A stretch of DNA of 64,000 nt. Origin: Ptiloglossa arizonensis (Eukaryota > Arthropoda > Insecta > Hymenoptera > Colletidae). Below the pieces are notes generated by a model. That model had not been told where the DNA came from. It ran no database searches and was given only the letters and a program-made list of their open reading frames with translations. The DNA lies in contig NC_135054.1 in NCBI RefSeq assembly GCF_051014685.1, positions 6,390,001-6,454,000 of the forward strand, given 5' to 3'. This document shows positions 34,540 through 46,068 of this stretch, in pieces (position 1 is the first letter of the stretch; each line of letters starts with the position of its first letter). A program made the translations under genes and the position numbers.

Positions 34540-35238
34540 TATACAGGGTGTCTCACCTAACTTGTTCACTTTGAATGTCTCGTTTGGTTTTTAACGATGG
34601 AAAAGATGTCGGTGAAAACGTAATATTTTCTTTTCTTGGTGTTCGAGGTATACAGAAGACATAGAAGTGTAAACACATAGAATAGTAAACTATTGGATTG
34701 TTCGGAAAGTCATTTCGTTTTTTTTTTTTTTTTTTTTTGTGAAAATGAAACACGATTTTTTTAGAGCGTATAAACGTTTTATTAAATTATATATTCTCCA
34801 TTTTGGAAAACGAAATCACTTTCCGAACAACCCAATAGTATCTCGTCGTTTGTTGTATCTCGTCACCTTCGAGAGAAACGCAAAGTTACGATTAAAGAGT
34901 AAGTGAGAAGCATATGAATGTTGAAAATCTTAGAATCGATGAGTAGAAACGTGTCAAACAGCATTTTGACTTTGTAACAGCATTCGTTAAAATTCATTTG
35001 TTTCGTTAATTGTAATTACCTCTATCGTAGGTTTTTTCATTAATTTCATTTGTAGGTGCGCATTTTTGAATTTTTCCTCGCGATAATACAAAGAACCTAG
35101 TCCAATTTAAAACAATATCCATATCATAATATTTGCTTTTATCAAACAAGTAACGCTTTCCTATGATATTTATCCCAATAAACGAAAAATGAATGATGGA
35201 CATTTAAGGTGACAAAGTTAAGTCGAACACTCTGTATA
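34540..35238. mobile_element. Tc1/mariner-like non-autonomous element interrupted by a MITE
   Basis: The left end reads TATACAGGGTGTCTCACC and the right end, reverse-complemented, TATACAGAGTGTTCGACT. Over the first 37 bases inside TAT, 28 match, including a shared AATGTC at the inner edge. Both ends are flanked by TATA, consistent with a TA target duplication. Without the nested MITE (34691-34837) the element is about 0.55 kb. Small frames inside (34553-34753, 35006-35203) are not transposase-like. Superfamily is inferred from the TA target only. Confidence 0.65.
34691..34837. mobile_element. mariner MITE, copy 1 (nested)
   Basis: TA duplications at 34691-34692 and 34836-34837 enclose 143 bp with inverted ends TTGGATTGTTCGGAAAGT (left) and TTGGGTTGTTCGGAAAGT (right, reverse complement), extending about 30 bp. 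It contains a run of more than 20 T, then GTGAAAATGAAACACG and ATTAAATTATATATTCTCC, which are shared with the copy at 47739. It sits inside the element at 34540-35238, so it inserted later. Confidence 0.92.
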
Positions 35239-36415
35239 TTCGTAAATCGCATACTTATATATTCTGCAGGAATCCGTGGACATAGTTCTTCGGTGGAGAT
35301 TGCCCAATAAAGATTTATAATCAAAAGTTATACAACAAATAACAGGACATAAAACTCTATACGGTGGGTATAAATTTTTTATCTTGAATAGAGTATGTGC
35401 TTCGTTCTTTTCAAAACGATACCTACTGTATTTATTATAGAAAAACTGTTGACGTTGGGTTTTATGTTTCCATAATAGTTCTTACAATGGTTCGAAGAAA
35501 TCGTTGGACGATAAGCTTTGTGGAGTTGAAACAAAAAGTTACCATAACGAACGATGAAATATTTTTCTTTTACAATGAGATGCATATAGATAAAAATATT
35601 AGGTCGATCCAGAAATTCGTGCACATTTTTATGTGGATAATTTCGACTCGTTGCCTGCCAAGCAGATTTCACGAAACTTTTCTTGGGCTCTGTCCCAGAT
35701 TTTTCCATAATTTATACTTGTAACTCAAGATCTTTATTTTTACCAATTCGATCAAAACTTTCTCCAGGTGCCACTCTTTCGAACGTTTATTGGATTTCGA
35801 TATGACGTTATTTTATTTAAATTTCGTACTGAATATCTTTCCTTAAAATTTAACAGTAATCGATGTGGCAATCGATACATTAGAAAATATATACTTTGTT
35901 TTGTAAGACGAAACACACAGTGATTTGCAGATACTCGATAGCCTGAAATAAACAACCAACGTTCAATTCTGAAATATTGATATCGAAAGAAATAGGTACA
36001 GATACAACGATAAAATGTCTGATACAGTAACAATGTGGAAACTAATTGGTAAGATCGTCGATTTGGATGCGATTTTTATCGAAGTTATTTAGGTTATCGA
36101 GAATAGAACGAGAAAAAATTGTCTCTTCTGTAGAACTTGTGTGTTCAAGGTTTTTCAAATAGGAGTACGAATAATACAACGAGTCGAACAATGGGATATA
36201 GTATTTCGGTTCGTGAATTCAGAATTCGATGACGCTAACGTCCGAGCGAGAATCGGTGCGATGAAAGATTAACTTAGAATAAAAATATTTTGTTAAAAGG
36301 CTTGGTAGGTTAAAGAGACAGCTCTAAGAAAAGAATAAATGAAATCCACTGCCAACAGAAAAGATGTAAGGCAAATATCTTATAATCAAAAGCCATTAAC
36401 ACTTTACTTTCTCCT
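35239..36415. other. AT-rich DNA, no gene recognised
   Basis: Two opposed frames cover 35379-35723 (108-109 codons on each strand). Near 35600 is the phrase AGGTCGATCCAGAAATTC, which resembles the start of mariner-type termini, but no partner end was found. The 35752-36033 minus frame is not recognised. Confidence 0.35.
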
Positions 36416-37400
36416 TTGATGACTCCAATAATCGTGCAAAAACCGTACCGTGAATTGGCGATCACGCATTATTCGTGTGCTATTTTCACGACACGAAGAT
36501 ACGCGACGAAACGTCATTTCTCGCGACATGCAACAGTCACGTCGCACTTTAAAAAATGTTCAAAGTTTCCGCGACGGTTTTGCAATGTCCCTCGACTTTT
36601 CGAGGATCGCGAAACAGTCGAGAAAGTTCCGTGGCCGCAGGTACGGTAGCTTCGTCGTGTCTTGGATCGTGATTTTTTCTAGAAAAGTTCGACAATTAGC
36701 AATGAACAGGATTTTGACTTTAAACGCTACGAAAGGATTCATTAACGAGACTAATAACGAGGCCGATTGTGAAACGCCGCGGGATAGGATCCGGTCGAAG
36801 AAACGGGCAGAATTTAATGGCGCCCTCTTAATCGCGAGCTGTTGATGGAAATTAGAATCATAGCATGAAATTCGATGAACACGAGTCGTCGGGCGACGAG
36901 ATTATGAAGTTCTATCCATTCCGCGTAATCCGATCGCGACTACGCTGCACGAAACTCGGGCAATCAGTGTCACTTCTTCCCGAGACACGGGGATGGTTCA
37001 ATACATAATCTCCCGCTCCACTTTGGCAGAATGGGATTCCACGCTACGCCGGAAGGATTGTCGCGAGGCGACCGATTTGAAATTCGGTTACAGGCTTCGT
37101 TACCCTCATTTCGCACCCCTTCAGGCTGCCTGTCGGCGTCCTATCCGTGGAAACAGCTTCGAAAGTCCCATAGAAGGAGTTTCTCAACTCGTTTTCACGA
37201 GCCGTTTGTGCCAGACGCTCGTGATATCTATACGCTTGCCTCTTGTTTTTGTCAACTCTGCCCCTACAGCCGAATTTCTTACCCTGTCGTTGTGTACTTC
37301 CTCCACCTCCCCTCCTCCGTTCTACAGCCTCCTGGGAAAGAACAAACGCGTGAACCTTGGACAGAAAGGGTAGCTCGATTGCAGAACTTTTAACTGTTCA
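36416..37400. other. GC-richer island with long overlapping frames
   Basis: This is the most extensive GC-richer block in the window. Frames of 77-131 codons overlap in several registers (36416-36649, 36450-36845, 36993-37373, 37031-37393). Two overlapping plus frames of similar length in 36993-37393 cannot both be genes. Their peptides are rich in R, S, P and F, with no motif I recognise. No good splice boundaries convinced me. Candidate conserved non-coding element or untranslated exon. Confidence 0.3.
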
Positions 37401-40400
37401 TTTTTGCCTCCTGTCAATCTTTGCGTAGCCTTTCAAAGATCGTGGTGTCCGTATTTGAAAGGAATTCGTCCGAGAGTGGAATTAATTTCGAAATGATGTA
37501 ACGGGTGAAGCTCTGGCTGACGTTCATTCTGAAATCAATGCTGCGTGGAGTCGAAGACTTGTTTAGCAAAGAAAAATATTACTCGGAAACACGGTGAACT
37601 TTTATTAACGATAGCTGTCCAACAGGAATGTAAGTCTGAGCGCTAGTGTGAAATGTATATTTATAAGATATACTCGTATTTCGTAGTATATACGAATCAC
37701 TTCAGTGGTGAACAAAGAACATTGGTCTTATATTACTTTGTTCGCGAGTTACAACGATTTTGGCATTCGAGTAATGCGTACTTAATCGTAAACCGAGCTA
37801 ATATAACTTCGTAACGAATAACTTGGATTATGTGTGCTTGCGTCGATCAAGCACATATTGAGTATAGTCGTGTATCGGTAACGGCCCTTTTTCGAATACT
37901 AGAAACTGTATTGAAAGAAAAATAATGATTATAATACGAGAAAAGATAGAGAAAATAAGAAGTGAGTAACTTAAAGTCTTGTAGGTCATGGTGTAACGAA
38001 TGTGGTTATCATAGTAAAATGTCTAATAATAAGCGATTCAATATGTACAATTCGTTTCGAGCATTCTTTCGTAGGTATGAAAATCAAAAAAGTGTAAAGA
38101 GTAAGATAAAAATTAAACACGATAGAGTGTCGAAAAGAGTAAAATTATAATTTGATGAGAATAACTTTGGTTATATGTATGTATGTAGCTATTTTTCTTG
38201 ATGAGGGATCAAAGAGTCAATCTTGTATCGATTTCTTGTTAATGAATTGAATGTCCTATTGGAAGAAGTCCAACTTGATGTACATTGTATGCAATTTATG
38301 CAAAATCGTTTTATTTATTTCCTTATCTATTCGTGAATGAATAAATCGATGAATCGTATTTTTCGACTGATTAATCCAATTTAATAAAAAGCCGAATCAT
38401 TCCGATTCAAACGCAAGAAATTTCAGTACTACCTCGTAACTGTCCAACAGAATGCATAATTATTTTTTTCTTACTTTTGTTGAATTTATTCAAGAACTGA
38501 ATTGATATCAACGAGTATCCGCTAAGTATCACAGTTACGACCAAAAAATTTCAGCGACGAATCGAACAGGTCATCTAAGGAAGAATGAATTTAAATCCTA
38601 GCCAAGATTTTCATTACTCTGGTGCTTTTTAACATTTTGAATATTCCTTTCGTTCTACATCAATTTTGTGAGATTTTTGCGATGCAAAAATTTCTCTTAC
38701 TGTCTATTTAATGAAATAATTGTAATTCGGATAATAAGTATTTATAAACTGCACTGGTAATCCTTAATAACTTATCAAATAAAAGGATAAATTATTCCAG
38801 TATTTATTAGCGAGAAACGGCTATTCTTCATCTCGTTCGATTCGTTGAATACAATCGGTGTAGTTACAGTATTATCGTCGAGACAATGAATATAAACTTT
38901 ATAATAAATCCTCAATATTCTTTAGCATTCTATTAATTTATTGTATCGTTCGCGTTCGTAAACATGGTAATTCCGTAATTAATAATAAAGGATAAAATCG
39001 TCGATCATTTTCGCTATTTATTAATCGCATTAATTACTAGTTATTTGACAGTTGCAATAATTAATCATTACTTTGAGCGCTCAGTGAATGATGAATCTAA
39101 TTACACTCTATCCAGATTTATATCTTGCTTTCCTTCTTGTAGCGTTGTTTTTCACAGCTCCCCTTTTGCAAGCACAACTCTTTCTGCAAAATTAAAGACA
39201 AACGACTTCGGTTTTACCGGAAGTCGAATTGTATCAATGATACAGATCAAGAACATTGTTGTTCCCTGCCACGAAATCTAGTATTGGCAATTAATGATCA
39301 TCTTTCATACATTTTCGACTGACAAGACCTTTTATAAAAACACCGTGGATGACGATCACCTTGGTGTTCCATAAATAGGGAATTGTTAAAACATGGACCA
39401 ATTTATGTTAAAAGCGTATTGAAAAGAAAACGAATTTATTCACTTTTGTTTGATCAATGATGTATTTTCCTGCATTGTCTGCAAGGTAGATCATCTTACA
39501 GACAAAAAAACAGTGGGTTCGGTTTCGATTTTTATACAAAGCATTGAAATGTTGCTCTCTTTCGACGTAGTATTTAGTTTAAGTTATTTCCCATCGAATG
39601 ATTTCATTAGCTACGGAACTACATTTGTCTGCATAGGATAATATGTAGAGAGCGAGAAGGATGAGACAATTTCCCAGGTAAGCTCCATAATTTTCTGGAA
39701 CGTTGCCTGCGCAACGCTAACGTGCATTATGACGATGAAATGCAACTGTTTTCGGTTTACCAATGTTGGTCGTTCTTCTACCAACGCTGGCACTCAATGT
39801 TTCAAATTCACCGTAATAGACATCTGCATCTATGATTTAAATAGGTTCTAAAGTGGAAACATACTAATCACGCAAAGTCATCGAGGGGTAAATATCGCTA
39901 TATCACGTAGCTATTTTAACCGTCTAACTTCGATTGCGCGTTCTTTCGCCTCACTGTTTATATTGACTATTTAATAGTTTATTAAAACCGACGAAGTACA
40001 TTGTACAAAATTTTTTTCTCCTTGTAAATTGAAAAAAAAAAACCGGTTCACGTACATATGTATTCTTTACGATGTCATGATTTCTTTCAAGTTGTAGTGT
40101 TTATCCCCACCATTCTCTGAAACTGCTCGAAAGGATTTTATTTCTCATTTGTTCTTATTGTTTCTCACTCACTCTCGCTATTTCTTACTTTCATTGTGTC
40201 TCTCGAACAAATAAGATAGAGATGGATAAAAGTATTCAATTGCTAACAAATCTACCTCTTTCGTAACAATATCGTAAGAGACAAGGTATGTATTATAGTT
40301 TGTGCTGTTATTTACAATAGGTAATAACTTCTAGGAAGTAAACTGCGGTAACCGTTTAATTTGACACTCGTGTTAGTAATTTAAAACAAAAAACGCTACA

Positions 40401-42940
40401 CTTATCCAACCAAACACATAATACCGTTCTCGGTTGAAAAGTTCCCTTTAACAAAGTTTAATAACAATTGATATCGGTTCCTCTCTTTTACTGTCATTTT
40501 TTTTTTTAATAATATTATTGCATTGCATCTGTTTAATCTACGCGTGATTTCCTAGTTATAAAAACTGCGTCTCATTCCTGTAAACACTGTGTCGTACGTG
40601 TCCAAGGAAACTTCTTAAACCTTGTCGTATTGTAATATATTATTCACTCTATTGGAAAATTCTTTAAAACCAGTATATATACATATTTGCCCAAGACGGA
40701 ATACCAATGGTATTTTATATCGTCCAGTCACAATATATTTTTAGCGAGTGAGTGTTCCTTTTTCAAAAGGATATAGCCGAATAGTAATATCTAAAGTACT
40801 ATCGAAACGAAATCGAGTACTAAGTAAAGTACTATCCAATCTAAACGAAATTCAACTTGTGATCGGTCATTCGATAGTCTATAAAACAAACGTACTTGTG
40901 CCAAGTTACAACTCTGTATCTCGATACGAAAGTGGGGATTATTAAAGAGCAAAAACTGAAAATCACATTTCTACCCAAATTCTTCTATTTTATAATATGA
41001 CAAGTTTTGAAATACTCGGAAGCAACCTGAATTCTCGATTTAAAAAAGGCTAGAAAGGTTCCCTCAAAGGTGGCTCTTAAAATAAAATGCGTTTGACTTT
41101 TCAAAATTTGTATGTATTTAATTATTACGTAAAATTAGACAAAAATATTATTCTCGATACAGACTCACCAGTTGAGGGATATTAAAGAAATTGACAATAC
41201 AGGTGATGAATATAGGTAATAATGCGGGTGATTTTATTGCGTTTAATGTTTTGTTTTCCAGAAAATCCGATTTATTTGAAAATTCGTTTCATTGTTACTC
41301 CACGTATTTGCTTGGACGTATCATGTGTCTGTATTCACAGTTACTGTATTATGCTACAACAATAGCTTTGTTGATACTGATTGTTTGAACCGGTAGTAAG
41401 CAAGATAACGGATAGAACAAAAAATGAAACACAATAATGGTTATATTTATACACAGGAAAACCAATAGGAGTATAATAATCCATAGCGAGATCATTGTAC
41501 ACGTGTATGAAACGTCAATTCTCGTGAGACAAATGCCCTGTACACATATATGCGTATACATATGTACATATGACAGCGACAATTTTCTATTTTATGACCG
41601 TATGAGCAAATGAAGTCTGAACTTCATAGACCGTTAATACATTATGTAAAACGTATTATTTAGAATATTCAATTGACCAATTCTGTACATTTTAAAAGGA
41701 TGCTACATTAAATATAGTTACTATAAATGTATTGTGATCTGTAGTAAATGGTATTCCAGCTAACAAATATTGAATTGTAAATGATTGTGGCTCGAGATTT
41801 CCAATTTATTGCCATTTTCAATTACTTACCGGTAATTCGGTAAAATTTTCAAACAATATCGGTTTACCAATGATATACCCTTTCTTTTTATTTTCCACGG
41901 TATAATCGATATTGAAAATAAAAAACAGTAAACATTAATAACAAATCTTTCGTTCACTCGTAATCGAGAATTACAAAAGGATACGAATCAAGTAAATATA
42001 ATATAAGATACAATAAATAAATAAAAATTAATGCTTCTATCTGGAAAATGCAAGTTCTTCCTAAACAATAGGCGCGCAAAGAATATCATTTTTCGAGATC
42101 ACGATATTAATTTATCTGCAGAGGAAGGTCTTCTAGATTCTACAGATATTAGTCGAGTGATCATTAGGAAGATTTTCCTCTCGTTCCTCCTTCAAGTACG
42201 TCAATTCTATTTTAACGACGTATACTGGTTCTTTTTGTTTCTTTTACATTATAGCCGGTTCTCCATCTACATCTCAATTTCCTTGATAATATTTTTACGC
42301 AGAACAGACGAAAAACATCGCGAAATTATCATACACGATTGAACGCATCTAAAGAGAAGAATGCAACTCGTATTCTTAAACTGTACGTATCGTGTTTTAA
42401 TAAATAGACAAAAAATGAAAATTTTATTGTTTCGTGCGGCTCTATGATGACGTCATCGGCTTTCGCGAAATCTATGAAAATGCTCTTATCGGAGAGAGGA
42501 TTTTCGCAACATGGGTCGACTAAATCCTTCATGTTAGACGTCGTAAGGGCTGAACATCTAACCTTCCACCCATCTCCCTAATCTTCTTTTGTCCGTCTCG
42601 CCTTCTCATCTGTTACGTGCCTCCGGCATTTCCTCTTAACACTGCTTTTCGTTGGAAAATCGAGTAGATGCAACAGCTTTGTACGGAAACGATTGTGTTG
42701 TTTTCGTAACTTACGAAAGACGATCAACTGTCGTTTACGTTACGTGATCGGAATAATCGGAATTTAGATGGTTCTATGCATTCGTACCAATGATTGTTTC
42801 TTGCACCTGGTTTTCACGTAGAAAGAAATTAACGTAACCATGAAATTTAATTTCGTTCCTCGTAAAAAGCAATCTAATTCCTATTTCATTATCTTGCGGA
42901 AAACTACATTTCGGCCTTTGTTACGTGGCTCTCTTTGGGT
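37401..42940. other. long AT-rich stretch, no gene recognised
   Basis: Scattered frames of 60-103 codons (for example 37962-38150, 39045-39281, 40748-40945, 42031-42342) have low-complexity or hydrophobic peptides and no recognisable domains. Homopolymer runs occur near 40030 and 40498. A small GC-richer patch near 42540-42660 has no notable frame. I saw no transposon ends here. Confidence 0.4.
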
Positions 42941-42974
42941 TATAAAACTTTTATTATTTTTATGAAAATGTTTT

Positions 42975-43450
42975 GGACAAATTTACAGACTTCTGTATTT
43001 CTGGAAAAATATTGTTCTCGAACTCGATTCAATGAAATTCCTTCTAAGGTCAATTCGTGTAGATGAAAGTTCATTAACGTTTCTCCCCCATTTTTCGTCG
43101 ATATAACTGAGCAAACTTTTATTATATTCCATGAAACTATTTGATGTATTTCTTCCATCAATGCTTATTATAAATTTCGAAATATAATTAAGAAAATACA
43201 TATATTTTGTGTGTAAATGTCAAAATTATTGTACAATTGTGCAAATTTATAATAACCATTTATGGAAGAAATAATCCAAATAGTAAAAGTTTCATGGAAC
43301 ACAATACAAGTTTCTTTAGGTATATTGAAAAATTCGGGCCAGGTGCCAGCGAACTTCTATCTACATGGATTGACTTTACAAGGAAACTCACTGTATCGGA
43401 TCTGAACATAGTACTTTTCCTGAAATACAGAACTTTGAACTTTTTTCAGG
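42975..43450. repeat. head-to-head inverted repeat pair
   Basis: About 42985-43185 (read on the minus strand) and 43243-43450 (plus strand) are diverged copies of the same sequence, separated by roughly 60 bp. Shared words include AAATTTATAATAA, ATGGAAGAAATA, GTTTCATGGAA and AAATACAGAA; overall about 70 percent of bases agree by eye. In one register the minus copy reads EEIHQIVSWNIIKVCSVIS and the plus copy EEIIQIVKVSWNTIQVSLG, but the plus copy has stops further on. Both may descend from an unrecognised coding repeat. RNA across the pair would form an imperfect hairpin. Confidence 0.65.
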
Positions 43451-43560
43451 AACATCTTGTTAAGAATAATGAAATTTGTATAACGCAAAGAGTTTTCCAT
43501 AAAATGATAAACTACGAATTAAATTCAGAGTTTCAGAGTATTAAAACAAATATTTACTAG

Positions 43561-44196
43561 AAGCATCCCAATCAAGTTTGGTCCAATAATTAATTTTGTA
43601 CGGGATTCTGTAACAGTGCACTTAACGTTTATATCTTCGCCTGTATCTTCGAATCTGATTTTATGTTTTTAAGACATGTATATAATGCAATGTGTATGAA
43701 CGTAAATATGTATGAACTAAGACTAGAGTTCATTCGTAGCAATCAAAACTTATATCTTCGAATCTGAGTGAAAGAACTATGTAATTTATTTATTTTTCAA
43801 CCGAAATCGATGTTAAAAATTTTAATAAATTAATCTTATACAATTCTCGAGAACAGAACAAAATATGAACTAAGCTCCAAAGCACAAAAATTCACGATGT
43901 GATACAAAATTTCAATCAACCAGTGCTGCAACTTGAATAGAAAAGGAAAAAGAACAATGACTCGACTAAAACTTGGAGAAAACATATAAAGAAAATTTAT
44001 ATTTTCTTTATAAAGAAAACATTCGGATAACGATTAACCACCTACTGTACGAGTGCAGAAGATCCGAATCATAAAGGCGAACATTCAATTTGAATACAGA
44101 TACAGAATTTATTCAAAGTAGTGTAAAAAGAAAAAATATAGATCGAATCTTGTCGCTAATGATCAAGTAGTCGATGCGATGCAAAACAAAACTATA
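43561..44196. other. AT-rich DNA, no gene recognised
   Basis: Nothing recognised apart from short repeated TATATCTTCG words near 43630 and 43752. Confidence 0.45.
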
Positions 44197-44255
44197 CAAA
44201 AGAAAAGAAAACGTTTCAGCACGAAAACGACCGATTCGCGTCTTTTATTTTTATT
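44197..44255 (+). repeat. flank motif copy 1, next to the Tc1 fragment
   Basis: This 50-odd bp stretch (AAAGAAAACGTTTCAGCACG, then CGATTCGCGTCTTTTA) matches the sequence just outside the Tc1 terminus at 44847-44905 and again at 45129-45187. It abuts the truncated side of the Tc1 fragment, so the same flank lies on both sides of the element. Confidence 0.75.
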
Positions 44256-44277
44256 CCTCTTGTTTTTTAATTTTGCC

Positions 44278-44846
44278 TTATCGTTCTAATAATAACTCCA
44301 ATATACCAATTAAGTTTCCGTGGACGTCCACTTCTTGAGTTGTTTTGCAGCCTGGTTTTTGTCCATACCTATCAATTATACTTTGTATAGTAGATCGAGG
44401 TCTGCTTATATTTTGCGAAATTTCTGATAAACCTTCACAATGATTATGTAAATTAATAATAATAATGTTTCTTTCTTCTATCGAAGTTTCCACACGTTTT
44501 CGTTCCATTTTTCAACGATAATTTTGAATACTGTAAAGTTTTGAACACATCTGGTGCCGATAACTTATCCAAAGATACTTACGACGTTAATAATAGTTAC
44601 GAATCAACAGTGAAATATGTTTACATTATAAATTCTTTTGTAAACAGTTCTAAATAGAAACCGTACGAATACTTATTGCTCGTACACTTCCGCCGATTTT
44701 TCGTTTTTTCTTGTTAATTTTGTAAATTATGCAAAACTTTCTTTAGCACTGCATCTACTCAAGAGATTTCCAAAAGTACGCACAAACGAATTTCGCGAAT
44801 TTTTATTTGAAATTGACCGGTCTACGAATACTTCCTACGCCCACTG
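44278..44846 (-). pseudogene. 5' end and N-terminus of a second Tc1 element
   Basis: Read on the minus strand, the element starts at 44846 with CAGTGGGCGTAGGAAG next to a TA (44847-44848), followed by about 340 bp of untranslated sequence. An intact start at 44508 opens a 76-codon frame. Its first 50 residues form the Tc1 helix-turn-helix DNA-binding domain: SIEERN, GLSEISQNISRPRSTIQ and SIIDRYG. Normal Tc1 transposases are about 340 residues. Here the similarity stops after KTTQ, and the frame ends at 44278, so the catalytic domain is gone. This fragment could still bind transposon ends if expressed, but nothing shows that it is. It differs in sequence from the Tc1 relic at 28.6 kb. Confidence 0.8.
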
Positions 44847-45187
44847 TAAAAGTAAAGAAAACATTTCAGCTCGAAAACAACCAATTCGCGTCTTTTACTT
44901 TTTTTAAAGTTAAACATTTTTTAAAGCAGCTCGAAATAGAAACCGTACAAATACTTATTGCTCGTACACTTCCGCCGATTTTTCGTTTTTTCTTGTTAAT
45001 TTTGTAAATTATGCAAAATTTTCTTTAGCACTGCATCTACTCAAGAGATTTCCAAAAGTACGCACAAACGAATTTCGCGAATTTTTATTTGAAATTGACC
45101 GGTCTACGAATACTTCCTACGCCCACTGTAAAAATAAAGGAAACATTTCAGCTCGAAAACAACCAATTCGCGTCTTTTACTTTTTTA
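44652..45187. repeat. 282 bp tandem duplication carrying a Tc1 terminus
   Basis: 44652-44933 is repeated at 44934-45187 (AAATAGAAACCGTAC opens both). Each copy contains 195 bp of Tc1 5' terminal sequence ending CGCCCACTG, then TA, then the flank motif TTTCAGCTCGAAAACAAC. Copies differ at only a few bases. The duplication therefore happened after the transposon inserted and copied its end together with host flank. Confidence 0.93.
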
Positions 45188-45899
45188 TCGTCGAAACTCG
45201 ATCACGGTTCAAACTCTCGAAATCGTTTTTTTGGAGTCAAAAACACAGAAGAAGATAATTAAACCGCTTCCCGGTAAGAAAGACAAATGAAACGAGTCCG
45301 TGAGTCAAGGTCGAAATGGTCGAGCACTGCGATAGGCCATGCCCATTCTCATTCCCGTTTAGCACCCTTTTACGCCTTTCCAACTATCGCTGTCGTCGTT
45401 GTCGCCGACGTCGTCGGTACCTACGTTCCCCTGCCCCATAAAAGTCACGAAATCCAAAAGAATTTTCCAGCCCGTTTCTCCAAAGATTTCGCGTTAAGCG
45501 CGAAACTTTTCCGCCGTTGTCTTCCTGTCTGCTTCTTTGTATAACCTCCCCCTTTTCTCGATCTTTCTTTCCGTCCCGTTTATTTTCTCATTCTGTTCCC
45601 TCGGTCCCGCGTCTCTCTTCTACGTGCCACCCACGCAACGAGCACAAAGCAGCATTGAAATTTCTTCCGCGAAAATTAAGCCTCGTCTGTTCGTTCGTAG
45701 GAAAGTTTTTTAACGAAAAATTAAGGAGCGTCGTACCCTCGTCGTCGAAGGGAATCGAATTCCAATGGTAATCGAGGACTGGCTGTTCCAAGATGTCCAG
45801 AAATAACAGAGCTACAACCATTGTTTCTGGAAACGATAATAACGTAGGAAATAAAATTGAATTTTATTGTTCTCCGAGCAGTAATTTTAGAGTATATTT
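45188..45899. other. GC-richer island
   Basis: From about 45287 to 45780 the DNA is GC-richer with opposed frames (45287-45544, 45517-45771 plus; 45588-45954 minus). A T/C-rich stretch lies near 45540-45610. No recognised protein. Possible regulatory DNA. Confidence 0.3.
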
Positions 45900-46068
45900 T
45901 ATACAGGTTGGGCCAACTTCGAACGACTGATGTAAAACGCGTATAAATAGCCATTATAAATTTTCGTAAAGTTCTTTATAATCTAGAAAAAAAAATAATA
46001 ATAATAATTGAACCCTACAAAAGTTACAAATTTTTAGAAACAATCGGACAAAATTGGCCCACCCTATA
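45900..46068. mobile_element. small MITE-like element
   Basis: The left end reads TATACAGGTTGGGCCAACTT; the right end, reverse-complemented, reads TATAGGGTGGGCCAATTTT. Nineteen of 25 bases match over the inner alignment, including TGGGCCAA. Both ends are flanked by TATA, suggesting a TA target. The element is about 165 bp with a short AAT repeat inside and no coding capacity. Confidence 0.55.

Noticed and set aside
35590..35620. AGGTCGATCCAGAAATTC phrase as a mariner terminus
   Set aside because: No matching inverted end within reach and no TA-bounded unit.
35379..35723. 109- and 108-codon frames on opposite strands
   Set aside because: Mutually overlapping shadows with no known motif in either.
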